Positions 1 through 12,300 of a stretch of DNA of 64,000 nucleotides are shown piece by piece (the stretch's first letter is position 1; the number at the start of each line of letters is the position of its first letter). Position numbers and translations under genes: made by a program. Where the stretch lies: assembly GCF_902459465.1 (NCBI RefSeq), contig NW_022985702.1, positions 62,001 to 126,000 on the forward strand, in the 5' to 3' direction. The DNA is from Asterias rubens (taxonomy: Eukaryota > Echinodermata > Asteroidea > Forcipulatida > Asteriidae). The notes under the pieces were generated by a model. The model had not been told where the DNA came from. It worked only from the letters and a program-made list of their open reading frames with translations, and did not search any database.

Positions 1-1057
1 TAGTTAAATGTATCTTTCTCAATATCATTGGCATTATAAATCTTAACCAGGGTGTCACTGATATCTTGGGAGAAAGATTCAGTGGGATCAGAAGCACATT
101 CAATGTAATGATCAGTGTTACTGAGCTGTCTAAGGCCCTCAGCAATGTAGTCATGTGTGTTCATGACTACAACTGCGGACCCCTTGTCAGCCCGTTTAAT
201 CACTATGTCTGGTGATTGGCGGAGTTGTGTAAGGGCGTGACGCTCATCTTGGGGGAGGTTGTTGGGAGTAGGGGTACTGGGGGCCTTAAGAACCTCGGAG
301 TTAACCGAATTGATGTATGTCTCTAGAGACACATCTCGGTTCTTAGGGGGTACCCAAGTACTCTTTTCCCTGAAGCGGTTGCGGGGAATAGGTTGGGTCT
401 CCACAGATGACTCGTCATCCATGGAGGGCTCTACATGAAAGTATTCACGTAGGCGTAACCTACGATTGAATTGGGCCATGTCCTGTTGGAAAAGAAGTTG
501 GTTAGGCTCTCTGGGTGTGGGGCAAAACTTAAGACCCCTTGAGAGGAGTTTAACCTGTGGGTCAGTAAGGACCATGTCAGACAGGTTAACTACAGTATTG
601 GTCTCTGGCAACCTAACAGTAGGAGGAGCAATGGTGGCTCTCTTACTGTGGAAACGTCTATGGGTGTGTTTCTTATGGTTAGCCAGGACATTCATACGTT
701 TCTTGTTCTGTTTGTCCATTAGGGTGGACCTTAAGTGTTTGACGTTACATAGTATGGTATCTTGTAACTGTTCAAACTCTTCAATAGAGCATGACTCCTG
801 GAGTTGAGACTCAGTGTTTGTTATCTCAAGTAACTGATTATCAATGAATTGTTGGCATTGATTTTCCAGCAACTTGATCAAACGGAAAGACGTATTAGTG
901 AGTGTCTTGTTCCATTTCTTCAAAAAGGATGGGTCAAGGTCCCCAAAGGAAGGGGTACACTTGATCTTTTTTGAAATTGGTGATAGTGTTATTATACTAA
1001 TACTACATGTTTTTTTGCATCAGTACAGTGATTTGTTTCAAATGGTTTGTTTTTTAA
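1..1057 (-). CDS. Penelope-like element reverse transcriptase, N-terminal part (runs off window)
   Basis: The minus strand is open from an in-frame stop at 1058-1060 to the window edge, with no stop in about 350 codons. The translation contains IVIKRADKGSAVVV followed by a DYIAEGLRQL stretch (about positions 140-220). This matches the ADKG block and following helix that mark the start of the RT domain in Penelope-like retroelements. The upstream part is rich in K, Q and E and has no clear domain, as expected for a PLE N-terminal extension. No convincing start codon is seen; the first internal Met is near 720, so the true start may lie in another exon or be lost. Catalytic palm motifs and any GIY-YIG endonuclease would lie outside the window. 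The family call is confident; whether the copy is intact is unknown. Confidence 0.75.
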
Positions 1058-1060
1058 TTA

Positions 1061-2595
1061 TGAACTAAAAGTAGTTTTTACACTAAAATATATTTTTTGC
1101 CGATAATGTAGTGAACTACACTAATACTGCTGGTCACTTAATATGAAAACATAAATGTTTAAAAGTTTATGCATACATGTATAACAAAATATACTTTTCA
1201 CCGTTTTTGTACAGATTTGTTTTTTTACACATTTCATATTTCCTGAGTTGTACATAGCACTTCACATTGCTAAAAACAATTAAGCTAAAACGTAGACGCC
1301 AACATGGTCTGTTCACTACTTACTTTCAAGGCGATCTCTAAACACATGCAGTCACAAAATATGTCTCTGTTTAAATCACTCCACAGTTAAAAGGCTGGGT
1401 TATAATCGACTGCACGATGGTCGCGCGATGGAAATCTTGATGCGTGATCATGAACAAACACTTTTTTAGGCCTCAGCAACAACTACAAAGTGTGTTTTTT
1501 AAGATCGCGCGTCTAGATTTCCATCGCGCAACTGACTTTAAACAGGCCTTAATGACCAAATAACGTAGTTATCATGTCTAAAATGCTCGATTTTAGAGAA
1601 CAAATAATTTGCGACATAAAAATCTGAAGATGCTTGGTAGCTATTTCTGTTCTGTTTGTTGTGACTCAAATTAAAGTAATGTTGAGGTTCAATTTTTTAG
1701 GCTATTTCCATGTTAAGTGTTTTGCCAGACATAAGGGACTAAAAAGTGGGAGTGAATGCTTTTAGCACACATACAGGGATATTTCGTTATTGCATTAATA
1801 AGGCAAGTGCTTAGCGGGGGAAATTTTTGTCAGAATACATCATGTCTTGAAGACTTGCAATAAGACATAGGCCTACGTACGTACATACAATCAGCACGCA
1901 TCAAAGTTGTCTGAATAATTGACTAGAGCGCGAACACCCCGTTATACACGTTCTGAAGCCGTGTGGGCGCATCCATGTTTATGTACAAACCAATACAAAA
2001 GCTTGAAATTTTGTACGGCTGTTTGCATGATAGTGCGTTTGTTCTTTTGTATGTGTCATCAAACCCAAAAATGCACAATCTACTGATGAGCAGACAAACT
2101 GCAAGCGTCATGTGATGTTTAAAAGGCGCGTATATTTTTTGTTTACATCATTCAAGTTGAACTTGCGGTTTTTGTTTTTTCTTTAATTAGCATGTGTGAA
2201 ATAATGGCTGCCTAAATTTCTTGCTGTAAAATACGCACATGCTTACCTAAATTAAACTGGGCCCAATTTCATAAAGCTGTCTACCGGTATAACCAAGTTG
2301 TTGTTGTTACTATTTTAGTATTATAGAAAAGATTGTGCGTACATAAACGTATTTGATTTCTCAAACTTTAGGCAGCGCGGACGTACGTGAATGGGCAGGC
2401 GCAGACGTAGACGTAAGCGCACACGCCGAATGAATAAAAAACGCGGCAATAAATAAGTGTTCTCTTGAAATTAAAATAGTTCCAAAGTCACGCAAGACAC
2501 CAAACATGTCTGCGCCCAGGGTGGCTTCAAAACCCAGGGGAAGTTAGCGCTCTAGTTAATAGATAAAGCTCTATGGCTATTGGACATCAACTAAA
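1061..2595. other. Gene-free AT-rich stretch with one short hairpin
   Basis: No convincing coding exon is seen on either strand. A perfect 15-bp inverted repeat (GCGCGATGGAAATCT) lies at 1423-1437 and 1515-1529, with CG-rich flanks and a spacer of about 80 bp. This suggests a small fold-back MITE remnant. The rest is low-complexity T- and A-rich sequence. Confidence 0.5.
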
Positions 2596-3345
2596 GGGTC
2601 TATAGAGATAAGTACAAAAAAAAGTGTTAGAAAAATGTACATAGATTTTTCTAACAAAACATTTCCTCAAAAACTACAGCACCTCAGCAAGTAATATTTT
2701 CAGGGAAGCTTTCTACTATCATTATCCTCAAACTGTTTAAGTTTAATGAAAATCTGTGGACATTGTGTTAAAGGATTTGGGTACCTTTTCAAAAAGTCCA
2801 CATATATTAAACTTACAGGGTTTGAAGGTAATGATAGCAGAAAGCTTCCCTTCAACTATTACTAACTGAGGTTGTGTAGTTTTTGAGAAATGGGTAAAAC
2901 AAGTCACAAAATAATTGTTGTCTCAAGTGAGCAAAAATTATTTTAGCATGTAAAATCCCATTAACCAGTTATATACGATTTTACACGCTAAAACTGAGAC
3001 AAAATTTATTTGTTTTACTCATTTCTCAAAAACTACAGCACCTCAGTAAGTAAAATTTCAAGGGAAGCTTTCTACTATCATAATCTTCAAACTGTGTAAG
3101 TTTAATGTAAATCTGTGGACAGTGTGTTTTTTGTTTAAAAAGGGTACATAGACTCTTTAAAAGTACCATGACTATTAAAAATATTACTTACTGAGGTGCT
3201 GTAGTTTTTGATAAATGAGTAAAACAATGTAACAAAACTAATTTCATCTCAGTTTTAGCATGTAAAAATGTATTAACCAGTTACGGTATGTTATTGTATA
3301 ATACCATAACTGATTAATACATTTTTACATGCAAAATTAATTTAT
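2596..3345. repeat. Nested direct and inverted repeat cluster (fold-back element)
   Basis: A block reading AACTACAGCACCTCAG, then a GGGAAGCTTTCTACTATCAT segment and AGTTTAATG plus AATCTGTGGACA, occurs in direct orientation at about 2670-2780 and 3035-3140. Inverted copies of the same pieces lie at about 2815-2895 and 3180-3225. Segments with TTAACCAGTTA and TTTTACATGC/GCATGTAAAA pair as inverted repeats near 2945-2990 and 3255-3345. The whole looks like a composite fold-back repeat or several insertions of one palindromic MITE family. No protein is encoded. Confidence 0.6.
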
Positions 3346-3350
3346 GTCTC

Positions 3351-6300
3351 TTACTGATCTGGTCTCCTCTTTGCCAGGCGATTTGACACATTGTTCAGTT
3401 TAGTTCTGATGTAGCCTTTGATGTCGCCTGGCTTCCTATCCATAAATCTGGCTCTCACACATTCTAGCATCAAAAGAAACATTAAAATGTTGTTAAGTAC
3501 ATGTTCTACAAATTTAATATGTCAAAGCTTTTGCTCATCCATTCTTTAAAGGTCAAATATACGTTACTGTTCTATACACACCAAAGCAACATTTCCTAGC
3601 ACCAGTGTATGATTGGGCATTACTATCAGGATATTCCTTTGCTTTGAGACATGTGTTTTCAACAGTCCAACCAGGTACTTACTAAACACTTAAGAACATA
3701 TTGTAACAAAAATATTTATAAAAGATTGTTCGCCCTTAACCGATGTGCCAAGTCTCCGTGTAGAAAGTTTTCCACATGGATTGGTACGTGTTAAGACCAG
3801 GATATTCCTTTAGAAAACATAGAAACTAATTATGTCGTGTGGATGAATGACGGGTACACAAAACGTTTACAGCCTATTTGGTGTACGATTTACCTAACAA
3901 TTCTTGTGCTTACTTTGTCATGAGCATTTTGTTGTTTTCTACACCACTTTTTAAATTAAATTTGTATAGTGATTGCTACAGAAGCGCGGAAATCTTAATG
4001 GCAAGTTAAAAAAAGAAAAGCCAAATTGGCTATTATAAATCTTACCCATAATGGCATTAACCATGTCTATGTCCATTGCTGCCTTTTGTTTGGTTAGGTC
4101 GCCTTGATGGACCGATTTGCTGCCTGTCAATGAATGAGTCGCTAAGTACTCATCTGTACATAGACAGGACAGCAAATCATTGACCAACTTCTGTGGGTCC
4201 CTTGTATTACATCTTAACAGCATTTCATGGGTGATTAGTCCTGCAGGCTGAAGAGTCAAAAAACAGAACACCACACAGATGCATAAATATGTAAGGATGC
4301 CACTGAGTAGTCCTACCACTGAGGTGTTTAGAATATTAATAAGGAATTTTCAAGACTTCAGCTTTTATCATTTGCTGGTGAAAGGCTAACGCAATGGCCT
4401 TCCACCAATTGTCTGTTTTTCCAGCCAAGAGAAAGCTATTTTAGTAGTATGAAATGATTTTCTGTGAAACAATTAATAAAATAACCCCCACTACAAGACA
4501 AGTGAGCGATTAATCGGTCACACTTGAGTTTAGTGGACTAGATTTCCATTGGTCTATTAAAACCCCCAATTTTACTAAATAAAATGCCACATTGCCTATT
4601 TGTTATTACTTGTACTTCATGTATATAAGTAGAAAAAGGGATATACTGATGCGGAAGAAAGCAGTTTGAAAAAGTAAATTGCTGACCATTCAAGGAATTT
4701 AAAGGGGACCAAACAATAAAAAAAAAAAAAAACAGAATTTCAAATTGTTGGAATTACTTCATTTCTGAAAATGGATGAAGAGAGCACGGATAATCCATTT
4801 TAAAAAATAAATGTACAGCTCATCTTTAAGTGAGGCCGTAATTCGTTCTTAAATGCTTTACATGTACTAGGTTTATTAGAACCTATATTCAACATGTGAT
4901 GTGTAACTACATGCACTCTATAAACCAATGTACTTTGACTAACCCGAGGTTCTGGTGTCTGGCATGGGGTTGTGACAGAACAACCCAGCTGGTTCTCTTG
5001 CATTGTTGATTCAGGCTGCCCTGCAGATTCGGCTCTCTTCAGTAATGATGGCAATGCTAAAATATTGAAAAGGGCAAATTTGAACACTATTGTCAGTGAA
5101 TTAAACACAATTGTGTCTCAGGTTTAGTTCAAAACCGACAGCTTACAGGCCAACAACAATTATAGTGCAAAATATTCAGTCTTATTACACAGAGTCTCTT
5201 TTTTAGATGGTGAACAGGCCAATATCATTCAAATGTGTCAAATAACATGTACTAGAATAAAGACACATACACATGTTGGCTAAGTGTACATGCATTGTCA
5301 CATCAACATTTTAAAGTTAACATGTTTAAGTTTCATTGGTTGATTTTACTTGAAGGACCCCTAATTCTGACTCAATGTGGAGAAGGCAGACAACTAATCA
5401 CCTCAATGGAGGTTCCAGTTTTCAAGTTCCGCATGAAAGTTTGTTCATTTACATTGCCAACTGTTATTTGAAAAGAATTTCAACTAAACTTACATTTTAT
5501 TAGGGACAGGGTTTTCACTAATGCTTTCTTCTCGATGTTGAGGGCGTTATTCTCTTTTTCTAAAGTTGCCACTTGTCTGTTGGCATTGCAGCAGGCGACC
5601 TAGAATAAATTGTAAAATTATTTTAGACAGTTTTTTGTACATTTAAAAGATGTGATTACTCGACACTTGAAACCTGAGAGTGGAGCCGAAAAATCCCAGC
5701 TCCCATATTTTATGCAATTGAATTCCTTCAAAGCCTTCACTATACATCAATCTTTTGATACAACACAGACATGTATGTATTCACTTACATCTGTCTCATT
5801 ATCTTGGTCGTCAAATTGGACTCCTAGCTGGGCTACAATCCTGTTGTAGCCCAGGTCGGCGGGAGGCTTCTTCCTACGAGGCTGCCGCGTAACTTCCTGT
5901 GGGGTGACAAAAATCAATCAATGTTTCCATGGTAATTACAGTCACTAAAAGGAATATTTGAAATGTACTACTGTACAAGCCAGGCATGCCAGGGGAAAAA
6001 CCAACCTCCTCACTTCCAGACTCCTCATCACTGGTAAACCTCTTCCTCTTCACCGATCGCTTTCCACGCCCCATGACTGTCTCTTCTTGGCTGCTGCTTG
6101 AACACAACGCACGGTCGTCATCAAGGCATGTTGCAGCTGGTCCACCTTTGGTCAGCTCATTCCGGCGTTTCACCAGCTCCTCTCTGCGATCTTGAAAAAA
6201 AAAAATTATGTTTTTTAGCTAATTTTTTTTGGTGAAAAAGTCCCAACCTCAAGTCATTTTCATGTTCAGTCAACGTCAGTGATGCTTCTGAAATTTCCAA

Positions 6301-9300
6301 TTATTATATCTATGGAGAGGGCCGATGGGCCAGGGGGAGGGCCGAGGGATACATTTCACTTTTGTGGGTTTTTGTGTTTGAAAATAACCATCTAGGCCTA
6401 CATGATCTAGCACAAAGTATTTTACTGTGTTGCACTTGTTCAACACAGTGGTCGCACTTAATACCGACAACTCACAACAACAAATTTTAAATGCACTTTA
6501 ACAAGTTTAAAAGATTATTTGAACACAAGTCAATCGTTAAATATATGTATGTAGGACCCTAGAAGAGTATGCATCTAAATCACTTTCAAACTGTTGACAA
6601 ATTTGTATTTTTAACTGTAAAAAAGGTTTTTTTTTTACCCAGAATTAATAACGAACGGTAATATCCGCCATGTTGTCTTTCGAGGTACCTGAACGATGAA
6701 TTACCATTATATCCCAGTTAGCAATAAACGGTTGGTCCACTAGCGGTCCACCGGCGGCACCGACGTCGGGCCGCGGGTGGCTGCCAACGGTGGACCGCCG
6801 AAGAAATGTCCGTCAGCAAGCTGTCGGTCCATCAGCGGCATCCGAGTGGCCGCCATCGGCGGGCCGATGGCGGACCGTGGCTGTCATTTAATACCCAGCG
6901 GGAGCCTCTATTGGACCGACGTCGGCCCGCCCGTTCCATCGACAAGCCGGCTGCTGCCGCTGGTGGGCCGCTGGGGGACCAACGTTGGTAACCAGTTGTC
7001 TACCGCCCTCCGACCGCTCATTATACCCTCCCCCTCCCTCCCCTTCCCTAGGCCCTCATCCCTCCTCTCCCCTTGTGCTCCAAACGATTGAACAATTATT
7101 AAACATGTACATGTACACACAGGCTGAAATGTATAGGTTAAATTGCACCAATTAACATGGTACACTTTATTTTGAAACAAATGAAGCTAAAGTTGGCAAA
7201 ACTGGCAATGTTCTGTACATGAGTTACATGACTCTTGTTATTGCCACTAATACAAAACAAGTCTTTTGTACAATGAATACATTGTATTACTTAATTATTA
7301 TAGCAAAACCCTGAGTATTTTCTTTAAGGTTGTACTGCACAATGAGTACATCTAAACAGTGGCTTACATCTGGCAAATAAAAGTGTTGGCAATTTTTGTT
7401 CTACGAGAACAGAGCAAAATCATCAGTATTGTCACTAATAAAAAAACAAGTATTTTGTATTTTTGTTCTGGACTTCACAACCTTAATCAATAACTAGCAT
7501 CGTCAATAATTGAAACATTATTTTTGTACAATAAATGAGGTGAAAAAAGTTAATTAAATACATGTAATACCACAAGGTTATTAAAGTAAGAACAATCAGT
7601 ACAGCAAAACCGTGGCTGAAATACTAGCAAATATTTATCTTGTCTGTATTTTTATGTAATAGGCCAACTAAAACAAACGAAATAAATTAGTAAGTTTATC
7701 AAATACTTTAAAACAAATTTTGTGTAGAATAAATAATGTGAAGACAACTTTTTAAATAGTAGCACAATAGTAGCACAAAACATCCATGATATTTCATTAC
7801 TTAAATGGTAAAACCCCGAGTGTTTTCAAAATTGTTTGACTACACAATGAGAAAAGCAAAACTGTGGCAAATATTGTACTTGGCAAGGTTAACCAAAAAA
7901 ACACAATTAAAACCAAACCTACTACTCTTTAACACAGCACGCAGGACTTTAACACGCCTTTGAACATCTTTAATATTAATATTATTTATTAACCAAAGCA
8001 AACAATGTGGGGTCAGACAGGGGTCACACTGTTTATTGCTGCTCAACACCATTGTTATCAGCGATGGCATCAGCAGCTTCAGCAGCTGCAGCAGCAGCAG
8101 CACGGTTTAGTCGCTCCTTTCTACCACCACATCTATCTGCAGAGCCCTTAAAAAAATGGGCAACCTCCCGCTGTATTTCGGCATCAGACGCCTTGCAGGT
8201 TGGTCTGTTTCTCCGGATAGCTTCTATTTGAAATAAATGAAAACAGATATTTAATGTAGCACATGATGTTATGAATAACCAAATTCATTAAAGAAAATCG
8301 ACAACAAATGGCTAAATATGTAATTTTGACAATCAGGCAAAATATATCAAACTAATTAATGTTGACCTTTCATAATGCAACATGTACATGTACACGGTTG
8401 GCTTGTTCAGCAAAATTCATTCCACTGCCCAGTTTTCTGCTGATATATTATACAGCAATTGAAAGGCATCACAGCCTAATTGTAAAATCAGTGTACAAGT
8501 GCTTGTGCAAGTTTGGGTCAGTCTCCAGAAGGTTTTCCAACACGTCAACATCTTCCAGAGACTTTAGAGGGAAGTCTAAACCGTCTGGCAGTTCGAAGTC
8601 ATTTTCAGTAGCCCTAGCCTCTTGAAGTTTTGCCAACAACTGGCTGTGGTGATCAGCCTTCTTCTTTAATTCTGCCAAGTCACTCTTGATTTCAGTCAAC
8701 AGAGTGATGAGAAGGCGCTGTGTGGCTGCAAGAGGGATAGTACATTTATAGAGGTTTTGAAACAAAACAACATACAAACAAAACAAAAATAATCGAATTG
8801 ACAATGTTTGAAAGTTAGATTATACAGAAGTCTTATGCTGCACATACGTATTAGTCTTGGTGTAATTAAAGATCAGCTGTCCACTTAATTTGTTCTCATA
8901 GCCCAAATTTCAGGTCGATATCTACAATTGAGTTTGGCTAGTACCACCATTTCTTGGTAGACCACAAGGCCTTTCTCAACAGTAGAAATACCTTTAGTAC
9001 ATCTTAATGCGCCATTTGGAGTTTTGTTCCTTTGCCAATTTATTTGAGGTCAAAAGTTCTTTAATTTCCTCATAAAATCCAGCTTCTTCGATTCAGCAGA
9101 TTAATGAAAAAATTGATAGAAACTTACCATCAAACGAAGATTTGTTCAACCCCTGTCGAACAAGATGACTTACAGCCGGTGGTCTTTCCTGGAGCAGACT
9201 AACAGCCGTTGGTCTTTCCTGAAGCGGGGACTGGGTCCTTTCTCGGTTGGATGGTCTCTGGGTGGCCCGTGGTCTTCGCAGTTCAGGGGTTTGCATTACC

Positions 9301-12300
9301 ATTGTATGGCCTGCATCGGAGGTGAAATTCAGAAGGCCAGCAGCATTTCTTGGAGGGATGGGCGAGTCGTGCAAGGTTTCAACCACCTCTTCATCAGAAG
9401 AGTCGGAAACATACTTTCGATTGATCCTAAAACAAAAACAAAATGTAAAACCTCCTAAATGCATCGTCTTAAAACCAGGACAAATGCTAATTTTTTAGGC
9501 AAGGAAAAAGATCACTTGTGATATCACTAAAAGAAACAGTTTATCACAAAGATTGACAGGGACTTTAAGCATTAAACCATTTAAAGTTTGCATACACCAA
9601 ATATGTGGTTGCAAAACTGGTTTTGAAAACATATTGATAATTCAAGTGCCAGAGATTTCTTGATGTGCAAAAATATTGCAGCTTTGTACAAGACTTTTTT
9701 TCGAGACATGGCAAAATTTGTGTAGATTAGTCAGTGAGTAGAAGAGGTGTTTTGAAAAAAGCAAGTTATATTAAACCAATAATTTCGTGCGTACCTCCTC
9801 CTTCTCTTGGCTGGAGGGTTCTCTCAGTTTGCAGATCTGATGTGTCCTCAGCTCGTCTGAGTCGATGCCTTGCCATTTCGTAAGAGTCTAAGGATACAGA
9901 ATTTGAAAAAATGAAATTTTGTAAAAGGTCCGTATAAACAAGCAATATTTATAACCGGCAATTTTAGAAGAAAAAGAAATAATTGAGAAAATGTACATTA
10001 TTTTTTTCACAATGTGGGATTTTTAATAATATTAAAAACAAAATTGAAAAAAATAGAGCGCTATTTGTACTTCCTTTAGCAAACTCACACAGAAAATTTA
10101 TGTTTGGTTTAATAATGCAACACGTGCATGTGAAGACGTTACAATTGAGTGAACATGTACAGATAAACTTGATAGCAAATCATACTCATTTCTACTTCCA
10201 GTGGTAGCACTATTATGGGCACCACACACGCAAAATCGGTGCAGGTCTCCATGGTTCATCACAGTCTACGGAACGTAGTAAGAATTTGGGTTTTAAACTG
10301 ACGAATTGTGCTCGCTGTTTTTTCTTTTTTTTTAAGACTTCAACAAAACGCTGCTTGCAACTTGTTCCCCATGCTATGTGTCAAACGAATAGTACGTTTG
10401 TGAAAAATTGTCCATACAAGCATATTCCAGTATGTGTTGACCAGCGATCATGACACTGGAGTGCCTTTTTGAAATCGAGACCGCGGCTAACACACACATA
10501 CATGTTGCGGTAAATGTAAAAAAAACAAATCGCCCTCTGACTGCCAAGTTTCATGTTATGTTCGTAATTTGATATATAAAAAAATGCTGGCCTAAGTGAT
10601 ATCGAGATGAAAAAAAAGAAGAAAAGGTACTGTTTCTTACCAGTTGTTGTCAACACTCTGATGGCATGGATATGCCACTCTGACCCTGGAACTTCTGCCT
10701 CACGCACAGCCTTGTCAATGCGGAAGGTTGTCCTGTACGGTGGCCAATAGCAATCCTTATCATTTATAAGCCACCTTGTAGACACTATAGCCAGGTCGTC
10801 GTCCTCCCCGGTAAACGCTACTACAGCTTAAGTCATGCTGAAATGGAAGAAACTGTATATGTTTATGATCAATGCAAGAGGGGGAGTATTACATGCTGCT
10901 TTCTGTATGGTAGCATTACGCATTTCCTACCAATGGCTGTTACCTCACACGATTCCAATACACCACTCAACTGAGAAACTCTACAAATGCCGAGATGAGT
11001 GGAGTCCAGAGGATATGAGAACATTTTTTTAACAACTGTGAACTTTTCGAAAACCACAAACTTGTCTTGCTCAACAGTGTAAAAGTTTCTCACAACTACC
11101 ATGTCTTTGTCGATTTCAACACAGTTATCCCCCACAGTACATTTGATGGTGCAATCCTCTCTGTGAAGTTCACTGTAGTGAGAGCTGACATAGCATGCAT
11201 ACGCAGGAAGTGGCCCTATATGCCGCTCCTTCTGAAGAAGACAACCAGCATGTGCGGGATCTTTTTGACGTTTCTCGGATAACCGTCGGGCAACTTGCTG
11301 CAGTGGTGATTCTATGCGTTTAAGCCTTCCCAAGAAGTTTTCGAATTCAAAGCAAGATATGTTGTCGAGATGACCATGCAGTTTCATCTCTTCTGACAAG
11401 TGTACTAACCCGTGTACATTGTATGTTAACATGTCGCGGCCATAAATATCTGCAAACTGATGGATGAAAGACACCAACAAGTCATGAGCATACTGGCTGT
11501 TGTTGACGCACAGTGATGGATTAAGAAAAATGTGAATTCCTACAGACAAGAGCATAAAATTGTGGTACATATCTTCAGGCAAATAGGTGCGCATCACCAA
11601 TGGGCCGGTGTATAGCAACAGCTGGCGAAATTCTGTAGCCTTCCATCGCTCAAATTCACTTATGGCCCTAGGTTTTCGGGCAAATTCACTGGCAGTGAAA
11701 GGCCTGAAGGACACAAGCATTGTTGACATGCCCTTGACATCTCTTGGGCTTAACCTATTTTTTAAAGGACCTTTCAACCAAAACTTGACAAGTCGGAAGG
11801 TTGAAACCATATCTATCCGAAGTCTAACTAGTGGTGTGCTGCCTTGCAGGTGATGTCCTTTGTTAGCCTTTCTGCGGAAAGAGTCATCAGTTCTCAGTGG
11901 GGCATCAGTTTCTGGAAATGTAACTTTTCCCAAGTACACTCCATATTGATTGCACTTGTCACATCCATAGTAACCGCTATGTCCTTTTACATTCTTTATA
12001 AAAGCACGGGCAGGGGTGTCACACATCACAGCGCTGATATTGAATTCAAAATGTTTTGTCTGGTACATAACACCATCACTTTCAAGACGCTCAGCTTCAT
12101 CAACAAAATCTTGCAAGAAATCGAGGTTGGATGGCTTGCTAGTACCATAGAACAATCCAATAACAAAAGGACCATTTTTGCGACAATTTTCTACCAAACC
12201 AAGAATAGGCCAAAATTGTCCACCAGAACTTTTGAACAAAGGGAGACGGTCAACATTTACTTGCAGAATGACTTTATCACATAACAGGCAAGCCTCGGTC

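Noticed and set aside
466..807. Plus-strand open frame over the left end
   Set aside because: It is the antisense of the Penelope-like reverse transcriptase frame, which has recognisable RT motifs on the minus strand.
6777..7180. Open frames rich in Pro, Arg and Ser in the CG-rich block
   Set aside because: The block consists of short repeated CG-rich words mirrored at 16.6 kb, so the frames are composition artefacts.
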